Assembly: GCA_031423015.1 (NCBI GenBank) | Contig: JANPER010000150.1 | Span: 16,208-80,207, forward strand | Direction: 5' to 3' | Length of the DNA stretch: 64,000 bases | DNA from: DATGPD01 sp031423015 | GTDB lineage: Bacteria; Planctomycetota; UBA1135; UBA2386 | Shown here: piece by piece, positions 38,688-46,798 of the stretch | How positions within the stretch are numbered: the first letter of the stretch is position 1 | How the letters are laid out: each line of letters starts with the position of its first letter | Notes under the pieces: model-generated | Seen by the model: the letters and a program-made list of their open reading frames with translations, nothing else | Databases searched by the model: none | Told to the model about the DNA's origin: nothing | Program-made: the position numbers and the translations under genes

Positions 38688-39755
38688 ATGGACGCCGCCG
38701 AAGGCGACATTCGCACTCAGTCACCGATCCGGACGCAGTCTCTCGTTCGCACGCAAGCGCTGCTTGACCGGCTGCGCCCGTGCAAGCGCCTCTTGGTGTT
38801 GACGCACACCAACCCGGATCCCGACTCGATGGCCAGCGCCATGGGGCTGCGCCTGCTCGTCGATCGCAAGCTCGGCCTGCCGACGGACATCGCGTTGAGC
38901 GGCCGCGTGATGCGCGCCGAGAATCGCGAACTCGTGCGCTCCGTCGACCTGCGCATGCTGCCGCAAGACAGCGTCGATTTGTCGCGCTACGACGCGTTTG
39001 CCGTGGTGGACACCCAGCCGGGGTTTGGGCATACGCGCATCCCCAAGGGAGTCGAGATCGACGTCGTCATCGATCATCACAAGCCGCCGCCGAACAACGG
39101 CCACAACGTGCCGCACTTCGACGTGCGTACCGACGTCGGTGCCACCAGCACGATGGTGACGGACTACCTGATGAGCGCAGGCGTCGAGGTGACGCCAGAT
39201 GTAGCGACGGCCTTGTTCTACGGCGTCAAGACCGATACCGCCGACCTGTCGCGCAACGCCAGCCCGCTCGACTTCGCCGCCTACGACTTCCTGCAGACGC
39301 GCGTCGACCGCGTGAAGCTCGCGCGCATCACCACGCCGGACGTGCCGATCGACTACTTTCGCGCGTTGCGGGCGGCGCTCAACAACGTCCGCTTCTACGA
39401 CAGCGTGATCCTTTGCTCGCTTGGCCGAGTGGATGCCCCCGAGATGGTGGCCGAAGTGGCCGACCTGCTGCTGCGCATGGAGGGCAAGCGGTCGGTGTTC
39501 TGCGGCGGGCTGTCGGGCAAGACCTACTACGTGTCCGTGCGCACCGACCTCGAGGATCGGGACGCCTATGACCTGATCCGTGGCGCCCTCGACGGCGTAG
39601 GTTCCTTCGGCGGACATGGCTCGGTGGCGGGGGGCTCGGTCGAGCTACCCGACGGCGACGCCCGCACGCTGAAGCGCCTCGAGCGTCGGTTGGAGAAGAA
39701 CATCCAGCGCACCATGGGTGTCGACGACGTGACCGTGGGCACGCTGGGGGGCTAG
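38688..39755 (+). CDS. DHH-family phosphoesterase, NrnA-like
   Basis: A 355-aa DHH-DHHA1 phosphoesterase, probably a nanoRNase/pAp phosphatase that degrades 2-5-nt RNAs and 3'-phosphoadenosine 5'-phosphate with Mn2+. Motif I is HTNPDPDS (40-47), motif II centres on Asp109 (VVDTQPG), the DHH motif is 129-131 (VIDHHKP), and the C-terminal DHHA1 motif is GGHGSVAGGSVEL. All metal-binding residues appear intact. c-di-AMP or pGpG hydrolysis is also known for relatives. It stands alone, upstream of the tRNA-Gly gene. Confidence 0.88.
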   Translation: MDAAEGDIRTQSPIRTQSLVRTQALLDRLRPCKRLLVLTHTNPDPDSMASAMGLRLLVDRKLGLPTDIALSGRVMRAENRELVRSVDLRMLPQDSVDLSRYDAFAVVDTQPGFGHTRIPKGVEIDVVIDHHKPPPNNGHNVPHFDVRTDVGATSTMVTDYLMSAGVEVTPDVATALFYGVKTDTADLSRNASPLDFAAYDFLQTRVDRVKLARITTPDVPIDYFRALRAALNNVRFYDSVILCSLGRVDAPEMVAEVADLLLRMEGKRSVFCGGLSGKTYYVSVRTDLEDRDAYDLIRGALDGVGSFGGHGSVAGGSVELPDGDARTLKRLERRLEKNIQRTMGVDDVTVGTLGG

Positions 39756-39862
39756 GCGCGGTCCGTCGCTTGGCTGCGCTTGGCCCTGACGCGCGGAATT
39801 GGCGCTGCCGTCAGGCCCTGGCACCGGATCGCCGAGAAACCGGTTTCCGCACCAGCAGCGTC

Positions 39863-39891
39863 TTGACTCGTCCAGAACACGCCTCTACTAG
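39863..39891 (+). promoter_or_regulatory. Sigma70-like promoter for tRNA-Gly
   Basis: TTGACT at 39863-39868, a 17-base spacer and TACTAG at 39886-39891 place a transcription start near 39898, about 10 bases before the tRNA. The -35 box is 5/6 to consensus; the -10 box is weak (3/6). The spacing and position before the only stable RNA gene make it credible. Confidence 0.6.
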
Positions 39892-39908
39892 TGTCCGTCC
39901 TCAACGGC

Positions 39909-39983
39909 GCGGGTGTAGCTCAGTGGTAGAGCATCACGTTGCCAACGTGAGGGTCGTGAGTTCGAGCCACATCACCCGCTCCA
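39909..39983 (+). tRNA. tRNA-Gly (anticodon GCC)
   Basis: A 75-nt cloverleaf with encoded CCA at 39981-39983. Acceptor GCGGGTG pairs with CACCCGC; the D arm is TAGCTCAGTGGTAGAGCA. The anticodon stem TCACG/CGTGA carries the loop TTGCCAA with GCC at positions 34-36. The T loop TTCGAGC is normal, but the T stem GTGAG/CACAT has an A-A mismatch at its fourth pair where a T is usual. The tRNA should still fold; the mismatch may be real or a sequence error. Confidence 0.95.
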
Positions 39984-39989
39984 AAATGT

Positions 39990-40021
39990 GACGCGAGCCC
40001 CGGAAGGGGCTCGCGTCGTTT
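39990..40021 (+). terminator. Intrinsic terminator after tRNA-Gly
   Basis: A 12-bp perfect stem (39990-40001 and 40006-40017, GACGCGAGCCCC) with tetraloop GGAA is followed by GTTT. It starts 7 bases after the tRNA CCA. The T-run is short but the stem is very GC-rich. It lies just beyond the LOG-family gene end at 40056 on the other strand and may serve both. Confidence 0.75.
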
Positions 40022-40055
40022 CAGGGGCTGCGGCGCTCGCCGCGGAGTGTCTGGC

Positions 40056-40937
40056 TCAGTGGCCGCGCGGCAAGACGGGCGGCGGCTTGTCGCGGTAGTA
40101 GTCGCGGATCAGGTCCCAGGTTTCCTGCGCTGACTCGGCGTACGAGATCAACTCGAGGTCCTCGGGCGAGATCGTGCCTTCGTCGACGAACACGTGCCAA
40201 TGCACGAGCTGGTCCCAGTAGGCCTTCCCGAACAGGATGATCGGGATGCGGTCCATGCGCTTGGTTTGGATGAGCGTCAGGGTCTCGAACAGCTCGTCCA
40301 TGGTGCCGTAGCCGCCGGGGAACGCGACCATGGCCTTCGCCCGCATCAAGAAGTGCATCTTGCGGATGGCGAAGTACTTGAACTCGAAACACAGCTCGGG
40401 GCTGATGTACGAGTTGGGCTCCTGCTCGAACGGCAGCGTGATGTTGAGCCCGATGCTCTTGGCGTCGACGTCGTAGGCGCCGCGGTTGGCAGCCTCCATG
40501 ATGCCCGGGCCGCCGCCGGTGCAGACGACGTACTCGTGGCGTCCGCCCTGCGTGCTCACCAACTGGGCGAAGTGGCGCGCCTCGTCGTAGTAGTGGCACT
40601 TGGCCAGCAGCCGCTCGGCGATGCGGAGGTCGCGCTGCCGGATCGGGTCTCCTGGCGCCTCGGCAAGGGCGTGGCGCGCTGCGGCAACCTTGGCGTCGGC
40701 GTCCTTACGTTCGATGATGCGCGTGCCGCCAAACACGACGATGGTCGAGTGGATGTCGTGCTCTTTCAGCGTCAACTCGGGCTTCAGGAGTTCGAGCTGC
40801 AGGCGTACGGGGCGAAGTTCGACGCGGCCCATGAAGTCCGGGTCGACGTGTGCCTGTCGGTACGACTGTGACTCCTTCATGGCCTTGACCCGCGCGGCGC
40901 GGTCCCCGTTGGTGTCACGTTTGTGAGGTCGAGTCAT
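40056..40937 (-). CDS. LOG-family protein (TIGR00730-like)
   Basis: A 293-aa protein of the lysine-decarboxylase-like LOG family, which hydrolyses nucleotide 5'-monophosphates to base and ribose 5-phosphate. The nucleotide-binding motif is VCTGGGPGIMEAANRGA and the signature motif is PGGYGTMDE, both intact. The N-terminal 100 residues are longer than in plant-type LOG and include a charged segment with VVFGGTRI. The ATG at 40937 gives MTRPHKR. It is convergent with the tRNA-Gly gene. Activity on cytokinin precursors or on purine nucleotides (PpnN-like) cannot be separated by sequence alone. Confidence 0.87.
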   Translation of the reverse strand: MTRPHKRDTNGDRAARVKAMKESQSYRQAHVDPDFMGRVELRPVRLQLELLKPELTLKEHDIHSTIVVFGGTRIIERKDADAKVAAARHALAEAPGDPIRQRDLRIAERLLAKCHYYDEARHFAQLVSTQGGRHEYVVCTGGGPGIMEAANRGAYDVDAKSIGLNITLPFEQEPNSYISPELCFEFKYFAIRKMHFLMRAKAMVAFPGGYGTMDELFETLTLIQTKRMDRIPIILFGKAYWDQLVHWHVFVDEGTISPEDLELISYAESAQETWDLIRDYYRDKPPPVLPRGH

Positions 40938-41167
40938 TGCGTGTGCGTGAGCGCTGCCGAGCGACGAGGGTCGCGGATAGGTGCTATCGACCGATTCTCG
41001 AGCCGGCGTTGAACTGCCAGCGCGAGCGGGCGGTCGAAGCCGCACTCGCATGGTGCCGACTGGTAGGCCGCGATTCACCTGCGTCCCGGGAAGATGTTGA
41101 TGCCTAGCGCCGCGGTTCCGGCGCCGCCGAGTTGCAGGGGCGAGCGTGCGGGTGGACCATCCGCGGC

Positions 41168-42343
41168 ATGCCGATGTCCACGTCAGCCGAGTTGCGCCCC
41201 GCGTGGCGTTCCGTGCCACGGCTGACGTATTGCGGCAACGTGCACGCGGCGGGGACGCTCGCGGAGTGGATCGACACCCTGCCGCGCTACGCGGCCCGCG
41301 TGGCCGAGCGAGTCGGCGCCGCATCTGACTTCGAACTCGGCGTGTGGTGGCCAGTCGAGGTGGCACGTCAGTTGGCGCACGACGTCAGCGCCCAGATGCG
41401 CGCGCGGCAAGTGCTCGAGCGCCATCGCCTCCGCATTGGCACCGTGAACGCGTTCCCCTACGCAGGCTTCCACGATGCCGTGGTGAAGACTGCGGTGTAC
41501 CGACCGGACTGGGCAGATCCGGCGCGCGTCGCGTTCACGCTCGACGTCGGGCGCGCCGCCTGCGCGCTGGCGGCGCCGGACACCGAGGTTGCCATCTCGA
41601 CTCTGCCGCTCGGCTTCGGCGGCGGCGACCTCGTGGCGATGCGCCGGAACTTGGCGCATGTGGCGCGGACCTTCGCGGCGCTGGCCGAGCAGACCGGCGT
41701 GCGCTGTGTGTTGGCGTTGGAGCCCGAGCCTGTCTGTCTGGTGGAGACCGTCGCCGAGACGATCACGTGCATACGCGCCGTGCGAGCGGAGCATGGCGAG
41801 GACAGCGCGATCGTGGGTCACCTCGGCGCTTGCATCGACCTCTGTCATCTGGCGGTCGTTGGCGAGGATCCGCTCAGTGCCCTGCAAGCGCTGCGGACGG
41901 CTGGCATCGCCGTGCCGAAGGTGCAAGTCTCGGCGTGTTTGGAAGTGCGCGCGCCACAGGGCCTCGACCGCCTGTTGGCATACGACGAAGCGCGCTACTT
42001 GCATCAGACGGTAGCCGAGCTGTCGAGCGGAGTGCGCCTGCGCGCGCTCGACCTCGGCGAACTGCCGGCGCGTCGGGGCGAGTTCGAAAAAGCGCAGCGG
42101 GTGCGCACGCACTTTCACGTGCCGCTGTTTTGGGATGAGACCGGCAGCTTTGGCTCGACCCGCGCTGAGGTGGAGCGTTTTCTTGCTGGGCTGACCCCGC
42201 CGTTTCCGCTGCTGGAGGCCGAGACATACACCTGGAGCGTGTTGCCGGGGTTCGCGGGCGGCGACGACGCGGTCGTGACGGGCCTCGCGCAGGAGCTGAC
42301 TTTCGTGCGAGAGTGTCTCGCTCGCGCCGGCTCTTGGTCGTAG
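41168..42343 (+). CDS. EboE-like metabolite traffic protein (TIM barrel)
   Basis: A 391-aa protein whose N-terminus LTYCGNVHAAGTLAEWIDTL and later text AFPYAGFHDAVVKTAVYRPDW, LALEPEPVCLVET, and HFHVPLF strongly resemble EboE proteins, a xylose-isomerase-like TIM-barrel family from the ebo cluster. In cyanobacteria and other bacteria that cluster is linked to export of scytonemin-type metabolites across the cytoplasmic membrane. No EboA, B, C, D or F gene lies beside it here; the next gene is an unrelated ABC ATPase. Alternative starts are 41132 and 41174; the conserved part begins after all of them. Confidence 0.78.
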   Translation: MPMSTSAELRPAWRSVPRLTYCGNVHAAGTLAEWIDTLPRYAARVAERVGAASDFELGVWWPVEVARQLAHDVSAQMRARQVLERHRLRIGTVNAFPYAGFHDAVVKTAVYRPDWADPARVAFTLDVGRAACALAAPDTEVAISTLPLGFGGGDLVAMRRNLAHVARTFAALAEQTGVRCVLALEPEPVCLVETVAETITCIRAVRAEHGEDSAIVGHLGACIDLCHLAVVGEDPLSALQALRTAGIAVPKVQVSACLEVRAPQGLDRLLAYDEARYLHQTVAELSSGVRLRALDLGELPARRGEFEKAQRVRTHFHVPLFWDETGSFGSTRAEVERFLAGLTPPFPLLEAETYTWSVLPGFAGGDDAVVTGLAQELTFVRECLARAGSWS

Positions 42344-42365
42344 ACAGGGGACCTTGGCTCCTCCC

Positions 42366-43031
42366 ATGATCTCGGTGCGCAACCTCGTCAAGACCTATCG
42401 CCGCGGTCCGGAACGGGTCGTCGCTTGTCAGGTCGATGCACTCGATGTCGCCGTCGGCGAGCAAGTCGCGCTCGTCGGCCGCTCCGGCTCTGGCAAGTCG
42501 ACGTTGCTCAACATCATTGCCGGAGTGCTGTTGCCTGATGCCGGCGATGTCGACGTCGATGGCGTCAAGGTGTGCACTCTCGGTGAGAGCGCGCGCGACC
42601 GCTTCCGCGGTCAGCGCATTGGCCTGGTGTTTCAGACGTTCAATCTGCTCCAGCCGTTCAGCGCCCTGGAGAACGTGCTGCTCGGTGCCGTGTTTGCGCG
42701 TGGCACGAATGCTGCCACCCAGGCGCGCGCGCAGAGCCTCTTGGAACGCGTCGGTCTGCGCGACCGGCTGCACCATCGGCCGTCCGAGCTGTCGGTGGGG
42801 CAAGCGCAGCGGGTGGCGCTGTGTCGGGCGTTGGTGAACGAGCCGAAGCTGATCCTGGCCGACGAGCCGCTCGGCAATCAGGACAAGGCCACGGGCCTCG
42901 AGGCGTTGGGGTTGCTCTTGGAGTTGGCCCGCGAACGCGGCAGCACGGTGGTGATGGTGACCCACGATCAAGACAGCGCGCGACTCATGCAACGCACCGT
43001 CGACTTGCACCAGCTGAGGCCCGCGTCATGA
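42366..43031 (+). CDS. ABC transporter ATP-binding protein (MacB/LolD type)
   Basis: A 221-aa ATPase. Walker A is GRSGSGKST at 38-46, the Q-loop lies in LVFQTFNLL, the signature is LSVGQAQRVALCRAL and Walker B is LILADEPLGNQD, followed by MVTHDQDSA with the H-loop. It belongs to the MacB/LolD/FtsE group that drives FtsX-like permeases. Its stop overlaps the permease ATG by 4 bases, so the two form one complex. The ATG at 42366 is preferred over a TTG 12 bases upstream because the family begins at ISVRNLVKTY. Confidence 0.93.
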   Translation: MISVRNLVKTYRRGPERVVACQVDALDVAVGEQVALVGRSGSGKSTLLNIIAGVLLPDAGDVDVDGVKVCTLGESARDRFRGQRIGLVFQTFNLLQPFSALENVLLGAVFARGTNAATQARAQSLLERVGLRDRLHHRPSELSVGQAQRVALCRALVNEPKLILADEPLGNQDKATGLEALGLLLELARERGSTVVMVTHDQDSARLMQRTVDLHQLRPAS

Positions 43032-44380
43032 AGCTGTTCGCCATCAGCCTGCGCAACCTGCGCGTGCGGCGCGTCTCGACCGCGCTGACGACGCTGTCGA
43101 TTTTGCTGGGCACCGCGTTGCTCGCGGCGCTGTGGTTGCTGATCGATCAAACCAACCGGCGCTACAACGCGAGCGCCGCGGGGTTCAAGGCGATCGTCGG
43201 CCCCAAGGAGGGGGCGCCGCTCGCGCTCGTGCTCAACACGGTCTACAACCTCGGCATCTCGCCGGGGATCGTGCCGGTCTCGGTCTACAAGGAGTTGCAC
43301 GACCGGCGCGAACTGCGCTACGCGATCCCGCAGGCGCGCGGCGACACGTATCTGGGCTTCCCGGTCATCGGCACCACCGATGAGATGTTCAGCAAGTTCC
43401 GCCGCGGCGAGTACGGCGAGCTGAAGTTCGCGGCGGGCCGACCGTTCAAGTTGGGGCACGAGGAGTTCATGCAGGTCGCTGCCGACCTGGCCTCCGGCAA
43501 GATCAAGCCAGGGCACGCGCACGACCATGCGCACGACCACGAGCACGATCACTCGGTTCCTGGGCACACGCACGACGACCCGTGGCACGAGGCCGTGATC
43601 GGGGCTGAAGTTGCACGCCGCGGCAAGCTGGGGATCGACGATTGGATCACGCCGGTGCATGGCGCCGAGAACGACCCCGACCCACACGTGCACGAAGAGA
43701 GCAAGTGCAAGATCGTGGGAGTGTTGGCGCCCACGCGCACGCCGCTCGATGCCTCGATCTTCATCCCGCTGTCGACGTTCTTGACGATGGACAGACACGA
43801 CGACGCGGTGCGCCAAGCCAATGGTGAGGCGCAGGTAGCGTTGTCGGCGATCATCGTCGACTCGATCGCGCATCTCGGCGCCAACTGGCTGCGCCGCGAG
43901 TTCCAGACGCGCGCCGATGCGCAGGTAGCGTGGACGACCTTCGAAGTGAGTGAGCTTCTGCGTCTGGTGGGTAACGCGACCGACGTGTTGCGCGTGGTGT
44001 CGTGGCTCGTGCTGTTGGTGGCGGCGGTCTCCATCGCCGTGGCCCTCTACAACACGATGAACGAACGGCGGCGTGAGATCGCGATCATGCGCGCGCTGGG
44101 TGCCCGTCGCGGTCAGATCCTTGCCATCATCCTCCTGGAGGCGGTGGTGATCGCGCTGATTGGCGGCGTCCTTGGTGTGCTTGCCTGCCACGTCGCGGCT
44201 TGGGGCCTTGCCGACGTGGTGCTGGACCGAACGGGGGTCTTCATCGACTGGGCAGCCTTCACGCGGCAGGAGCTGGGGCTTATCCTGGCGGTGGGTGTCC
44301 TCGGCGGACTGGCGGGCGCTTTGCCGGCGCTCAAAGGTTCGCGCACGCAGGTCGCCGACAACTTGGCACCGACTTCGTGA
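43028..44380 (+). CDS. FtsX-like ABC permease with His-rich periplasmic loop
   Basis: A 450-aa permease of the MacB/FtsX topology: one N-terminal membrane segment (about 16-40), a large periplasmic domain (about 45-320), then three C-terminal segments. Within the periplasmic domain, residues 163-187 contain ten His, alternating with Asp and Ala (GHAHDHAHDHEHDH), and further His at 211, 220 and 222. This is a probable Zn2+ or other transition-metal binding loop. The partner ATPase precedes it and a DUF3299 secreted protein follows after 8 bases. A metal-linked transport or mechanotransmission role is inferred; direction is unknown. Confidence 0.9.
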   Translation: MKLFAISLRNLRVRRVSTALTTLSILLGTALLAALWLLIDQTNRRYNASAAGFKAIVGPKEGAPLALVLNTVYNLGISPGIVPVSVYKELHDRRELRYAIPQARGDTYLGFPVIGTTDEMFSKFRRGEYGELKFAAGRPFKLGHEEFMQVAADLASGKIKPGHAHDHAHDHEHDHSVPGHTHDDPWHEAVIGAEVARRGKLGIDDWITPVHGAENDPDPHVHEESKCKIVGVLAPTRTPLDASIFIPLSTFLTMDRHDDAVRQANGEAQVALSAIIVDSIAHLGANWLRREFQTRADAQVAWTTFEVSELLRLVGNATDVLRVVSWLVLLVAAVSIAVALYNTMNERRREIAIMRALGARRGQILAIILLEAVVIALIGGVLGVLACHVAAWGLADVVLDRTGVFIDWAAFTRQELGLILAVGVLGGLAGALPALKGSRTQVADNLAPTS

Positions 44381-44388
44381 GACTACGT

Positions 44389-45165
44389 ATGCGATTCTCC
44401 AGTGTGACCGTCCTTCTCCTCTTCGCGGGCCTGCTGCCGAGTCAGGCGCCAGTGAACGGCGGCCAGACCGGACCGATCGTGCCGGTGCCCAAGAAGCCGG
44501 CGACCGGGGAGACCAAGCCTGGGGACGCGGCGACGCCGGCGAAGCCCCCGACCGCCAACCCCGCTGACCCGAACTCGAGGGACGACAAGGCCAAGCCCGT
44601 CGCGCCCGCCAAGGTGGAGGCCGGCAAGCCGAAGCCGGCCAACGAGGTAGAGGAAGACGACGAAGCGCTGCCGGCTCCTGCTCAGTTGCCGAAGTCTGCC
44701 GACCCCGCCGACATCGCGGCGATGCAGAGTGCGCAGAACATGATCCGAGCGGAGGCGCGGCTGAAGCGTTTGCTCGAGAAGGGCGCCATCCCCGGCATCG
44801 AGAAGATCCTGACCTTCGAGGAGATCTCGAGCTGGCCGTATCAGGATGGGCTCAAGGGGATGCCCGAGCCGGTCAAGAAAATGGACGGCAAGACGGTCTT
44901 GATGACCGGCTTCATGCTGCCGATCGACGAGGTCGAGAACATCAAGGAGTTCCTGCTCGTGCAGTCGATGTGGTCGTGCTGCTTTGGCCAGCCACCGGAC
45001 ATCAACGGCATCGTCCGTGTCGTGATGAAGGGCGACAAGCGCATCAACTTCAAGTACGACCCGATCAAGGTCACCGGCCAGTTCAAGGTCGTGGCGGCCT
45101 ACGAAGACGGCTACTGCATCGACATCTACCAGTTGCACGCCGACGAGGTCGACGTCATCAAGTAG
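44389..45165 (+). CDS. DUF3299-like exported protein
   Basis: A 258-aa exported protein with a signal peptide (MRFSSVTVLLLFAGLLPSQA). A low-complexity Pro/Lys/Ala/Glu linker covers about 25-105. The C-terminal 140 residues contain MTGFMLPIDEVENIKEFLLVQ and MWSCCFGQPPDINGIVRV, the Cys-Cys-Phe-Gly text typical of DUF3299, then a beta-rich end. DUF3299 genes often sit beside MacB-type ABC genes in zinc-responsive operons in gammaproteobacteria, which fits the His-rich permease upstream. The Cys pair may bind metal. Function is otherwise unknown. Confidence 0.8.
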   Translation: MRFSSVTVLLLFAGLLPSQAPVNGGQTGPIVPVPKKPATGETKPGDAATPAKPPTANPADPNSRDDKAKPVAPAKVEAGKPKPANEVEEDDEALPAPAQLPKSADPADIAAMQSAQNMIRAEARLKRLLEKGAIPGIEKILTFEEISSWPYQDGLKGMPEPVKKMDGKTVLMTGFMLPIDEVENIKEFLLVQSMWSCCFGQPPDINGIVRVVMKGDKRINFKYDPIKVTGQFKVVAAYEDGYCIDIYQLHADEVDVIK

Positions 45166-45189
45166 GTCTGGTCAAGTAGGTCTGGGTTG
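45162..45189. repeat. Short 14-bp tandem repeat
   Basis: CAAGTAGGTCTGGT is followed directly by CAAGTAGGTCTGGG, straddling the stop codon of the DUF3299 gene. A similar 14-base periodicity (GACTT-CGGCT) occurs at 3-30. It looks like a local slippage duplication; no function is proposed. Confidence 0.6.
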
Positions 45190-45355
45190 TGCCGTTGGCC
45201 CGCGGCTCGTGCGGGCTCCGTCGGTCCACCCGACTTGCAGCCCAAGGCGGGATCCGCATCGTCGCCTTGCCACCAGCCTGTCGGGTTTTCCGACGGTCCG
45301 TCGCAGAAGCGACTGAAGCTCGGGGGGGGCTTCGCGCCGATAACAAGGATGTCGC

Positions 45356-46798
45356 ATGGACATCCCCGTACCGAGACTCCGTCTGCGCCAGTTTCCGCTG
45401 GGCTATCGCTTGCTGGCCGTGATGCTTGGCGCCGCTGTGGTGGTGGCGCTCCTGGTCACGCTGGAGGTCGCGGACCGCAACGCGCGCGAGCACCGTGGGG
45501 CCGCACAGCTCGACGCGGAGCGTTGCGCGCTACAGCTCGCCGAGCGTGCCGCGCAGCACCTTTCGGTGGAAGACGATCTCCGCCTTGCGCTCATCGCGAC
45601 CGCCGCCAAGGACGTGCTTGGTGCGGCAGCGCGTGTCCGCGTCGTCGATGCACGCGGCCACTTGCGTTTCGATAGCTCCGTGCTTGACGGTCACGACACA
45701 GTCGCGTCGCGCGATGGCGAGGTAGCGCTGAGTTCCACGGTGACGCGTCCCTGCGTCGTCGAAGGCCGCACGGTGGGCGAGGTCCGCATTTCGCGCGCCG
45801 TGGCACCGACACTCGCGAGCTTCGCGTGGGGCCTGTTCGGGCTAGTGTTCCTCACCAGTCTGAGTCTCGTATGTTTGGCGGTCGCCGCGTGTCACCATTG
45901 GTTGGCGCGGGTTGCCGAAGTCACCGAAACCGCGCGCCGATTGGCGAAGGGCGACCTCACCGGTCAATCCGGATCTGCCGCGCCAGGCGTGCTTGGCGAG
46001 TTGCAGAATGCGCTCGCAGAGGTTGCCGAAGCCATGCAGAACGGGGTCGATGGTGTGCGCGAGAGCGTCATCGAACTCGGCCTGGCGCTGGTCGATCAAG
46101 TCGAGCGCCGCGACCAGACTGCACCGGGTCACTGTGAGCGCACGGCGAAGTACTCCGCGTTGCTCGCGGGACGGCTGTCGATGTGTGACGAGGACTGTCG
46201 CGATCTCGAGCTCGCGGCGCGCTTGCACGACGTGGGCAAGGTCGCGATTCGTCCCGCCCTGCTCGACAAGAGGGGGCCGCTGTCCGAGGAGGAGCGCGCC
46301 ACGCTGCGGCAGCACCCAGACCGTGGCGCGAGCTTCTTTGCCGGCGTGCCGCGCTTGCAGCTCGTTGCCCAGATCATCCGACACCATCACGAGAAGTACG
46401 ATGGCACCGGCTACCCCGAGGGCCTCCGCGGCGACCGCATCCCGTTGGGCGCCCGCATCCTCGCCATCACCGACGCGTACGACGTGCTGACCAGTCGGGG
46501 CATCAATGGCAACCCGCTGGCTTGGTCGCAGGCGATCGAGCGTATGCGGGCCGACCGCGGCGAGCATTTCGATCCTTGGTTGTTCGACCTGTTCGTGGCG
46601 GCAATCGAGGCGACGCCAATGCCCGATCAGCCGGTTCGGATGTTGGTGATCTCGCCGCAGGGCGTGGTGCCCTACAAGGTGACCGAGCCGACGCCCTTCG
46701 AGCGTGAACTCGACGCGTGCCTCGACGAGGAAGAGGTCTTGGAAGCCGCGTCGCAGGATCTGGAGGTGATGCACGACGATCGGGAGGCGCGCGAGTGA
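45356..46798 (+). CDS. Membrane HD-GYP c-di-GMP phosphodiesterase
   Basis: A 480-aa membrane sensor. Membrane segments lie at about 18-37 and 154-178, enclosing a periplasmic domain of about 115 residues with a PAS/CACHE-like pattern. A HAMP-like helix (182-225) leads to the HD-GYP domain: HDVGKVAIRP (HD at 291-292), HHHEKYDGTGYPEGLRGD with GYP near 352, and LAITDAYDVLTS. The HD and GYP signatures are intact, so it should hydrolyse c-di-GMP in response to an external signal. The downstream lipoprotein gene shares one base with its stop. About 50 residues after the domain have no recognised fold. Confidence 0.9.
   Translation: MDIPVPRLRLRQFPLGYRLLAVMLGAAVVVALLVTLEVADRNAREHRGAAQLDAERCALQLAERAAQHLSVEDDLRLALIATAAKDVLGAAARVRVVDARGHLRFDSSVLDGHDTVASRDGEVALSSTVTRPCVVEGRTVGEVRISRAVAPTLASFAWGLFGLVFLTSLSLVCLAVAACHHWLARVAEVTETARRLAKGDLTGQSGSAAPGVLGELQNALAEVAEAMQNGVDGVRESVIELGLALVDQVERRDQTAPGHCERTAKYSALLAGRLSMCDEDCRDLELAARLHDVGKVAIRPALLDKRGPLSEEERATLRQHPDRGASFFAGVPRLQLVAQIIRHHHEKYDGTGYPEGLRGDRIPLGARILAITDAYDVLTSRGINGNPLAWSQAIERMRADRGEHFDPWLFDLFVAAIEATPMPDQPVRMLVISPQGVVPYKVTEPTPFERELDACLDEEEVLEAASQDLEVMHDDREARE

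Noticed and set aside
45166..45355. Possible c-di-GMP riboswitch before the HD-GYP gene
   Set aside because: I looked for the conserved GEMM core elements and did not find them; only G-rich runs are present.
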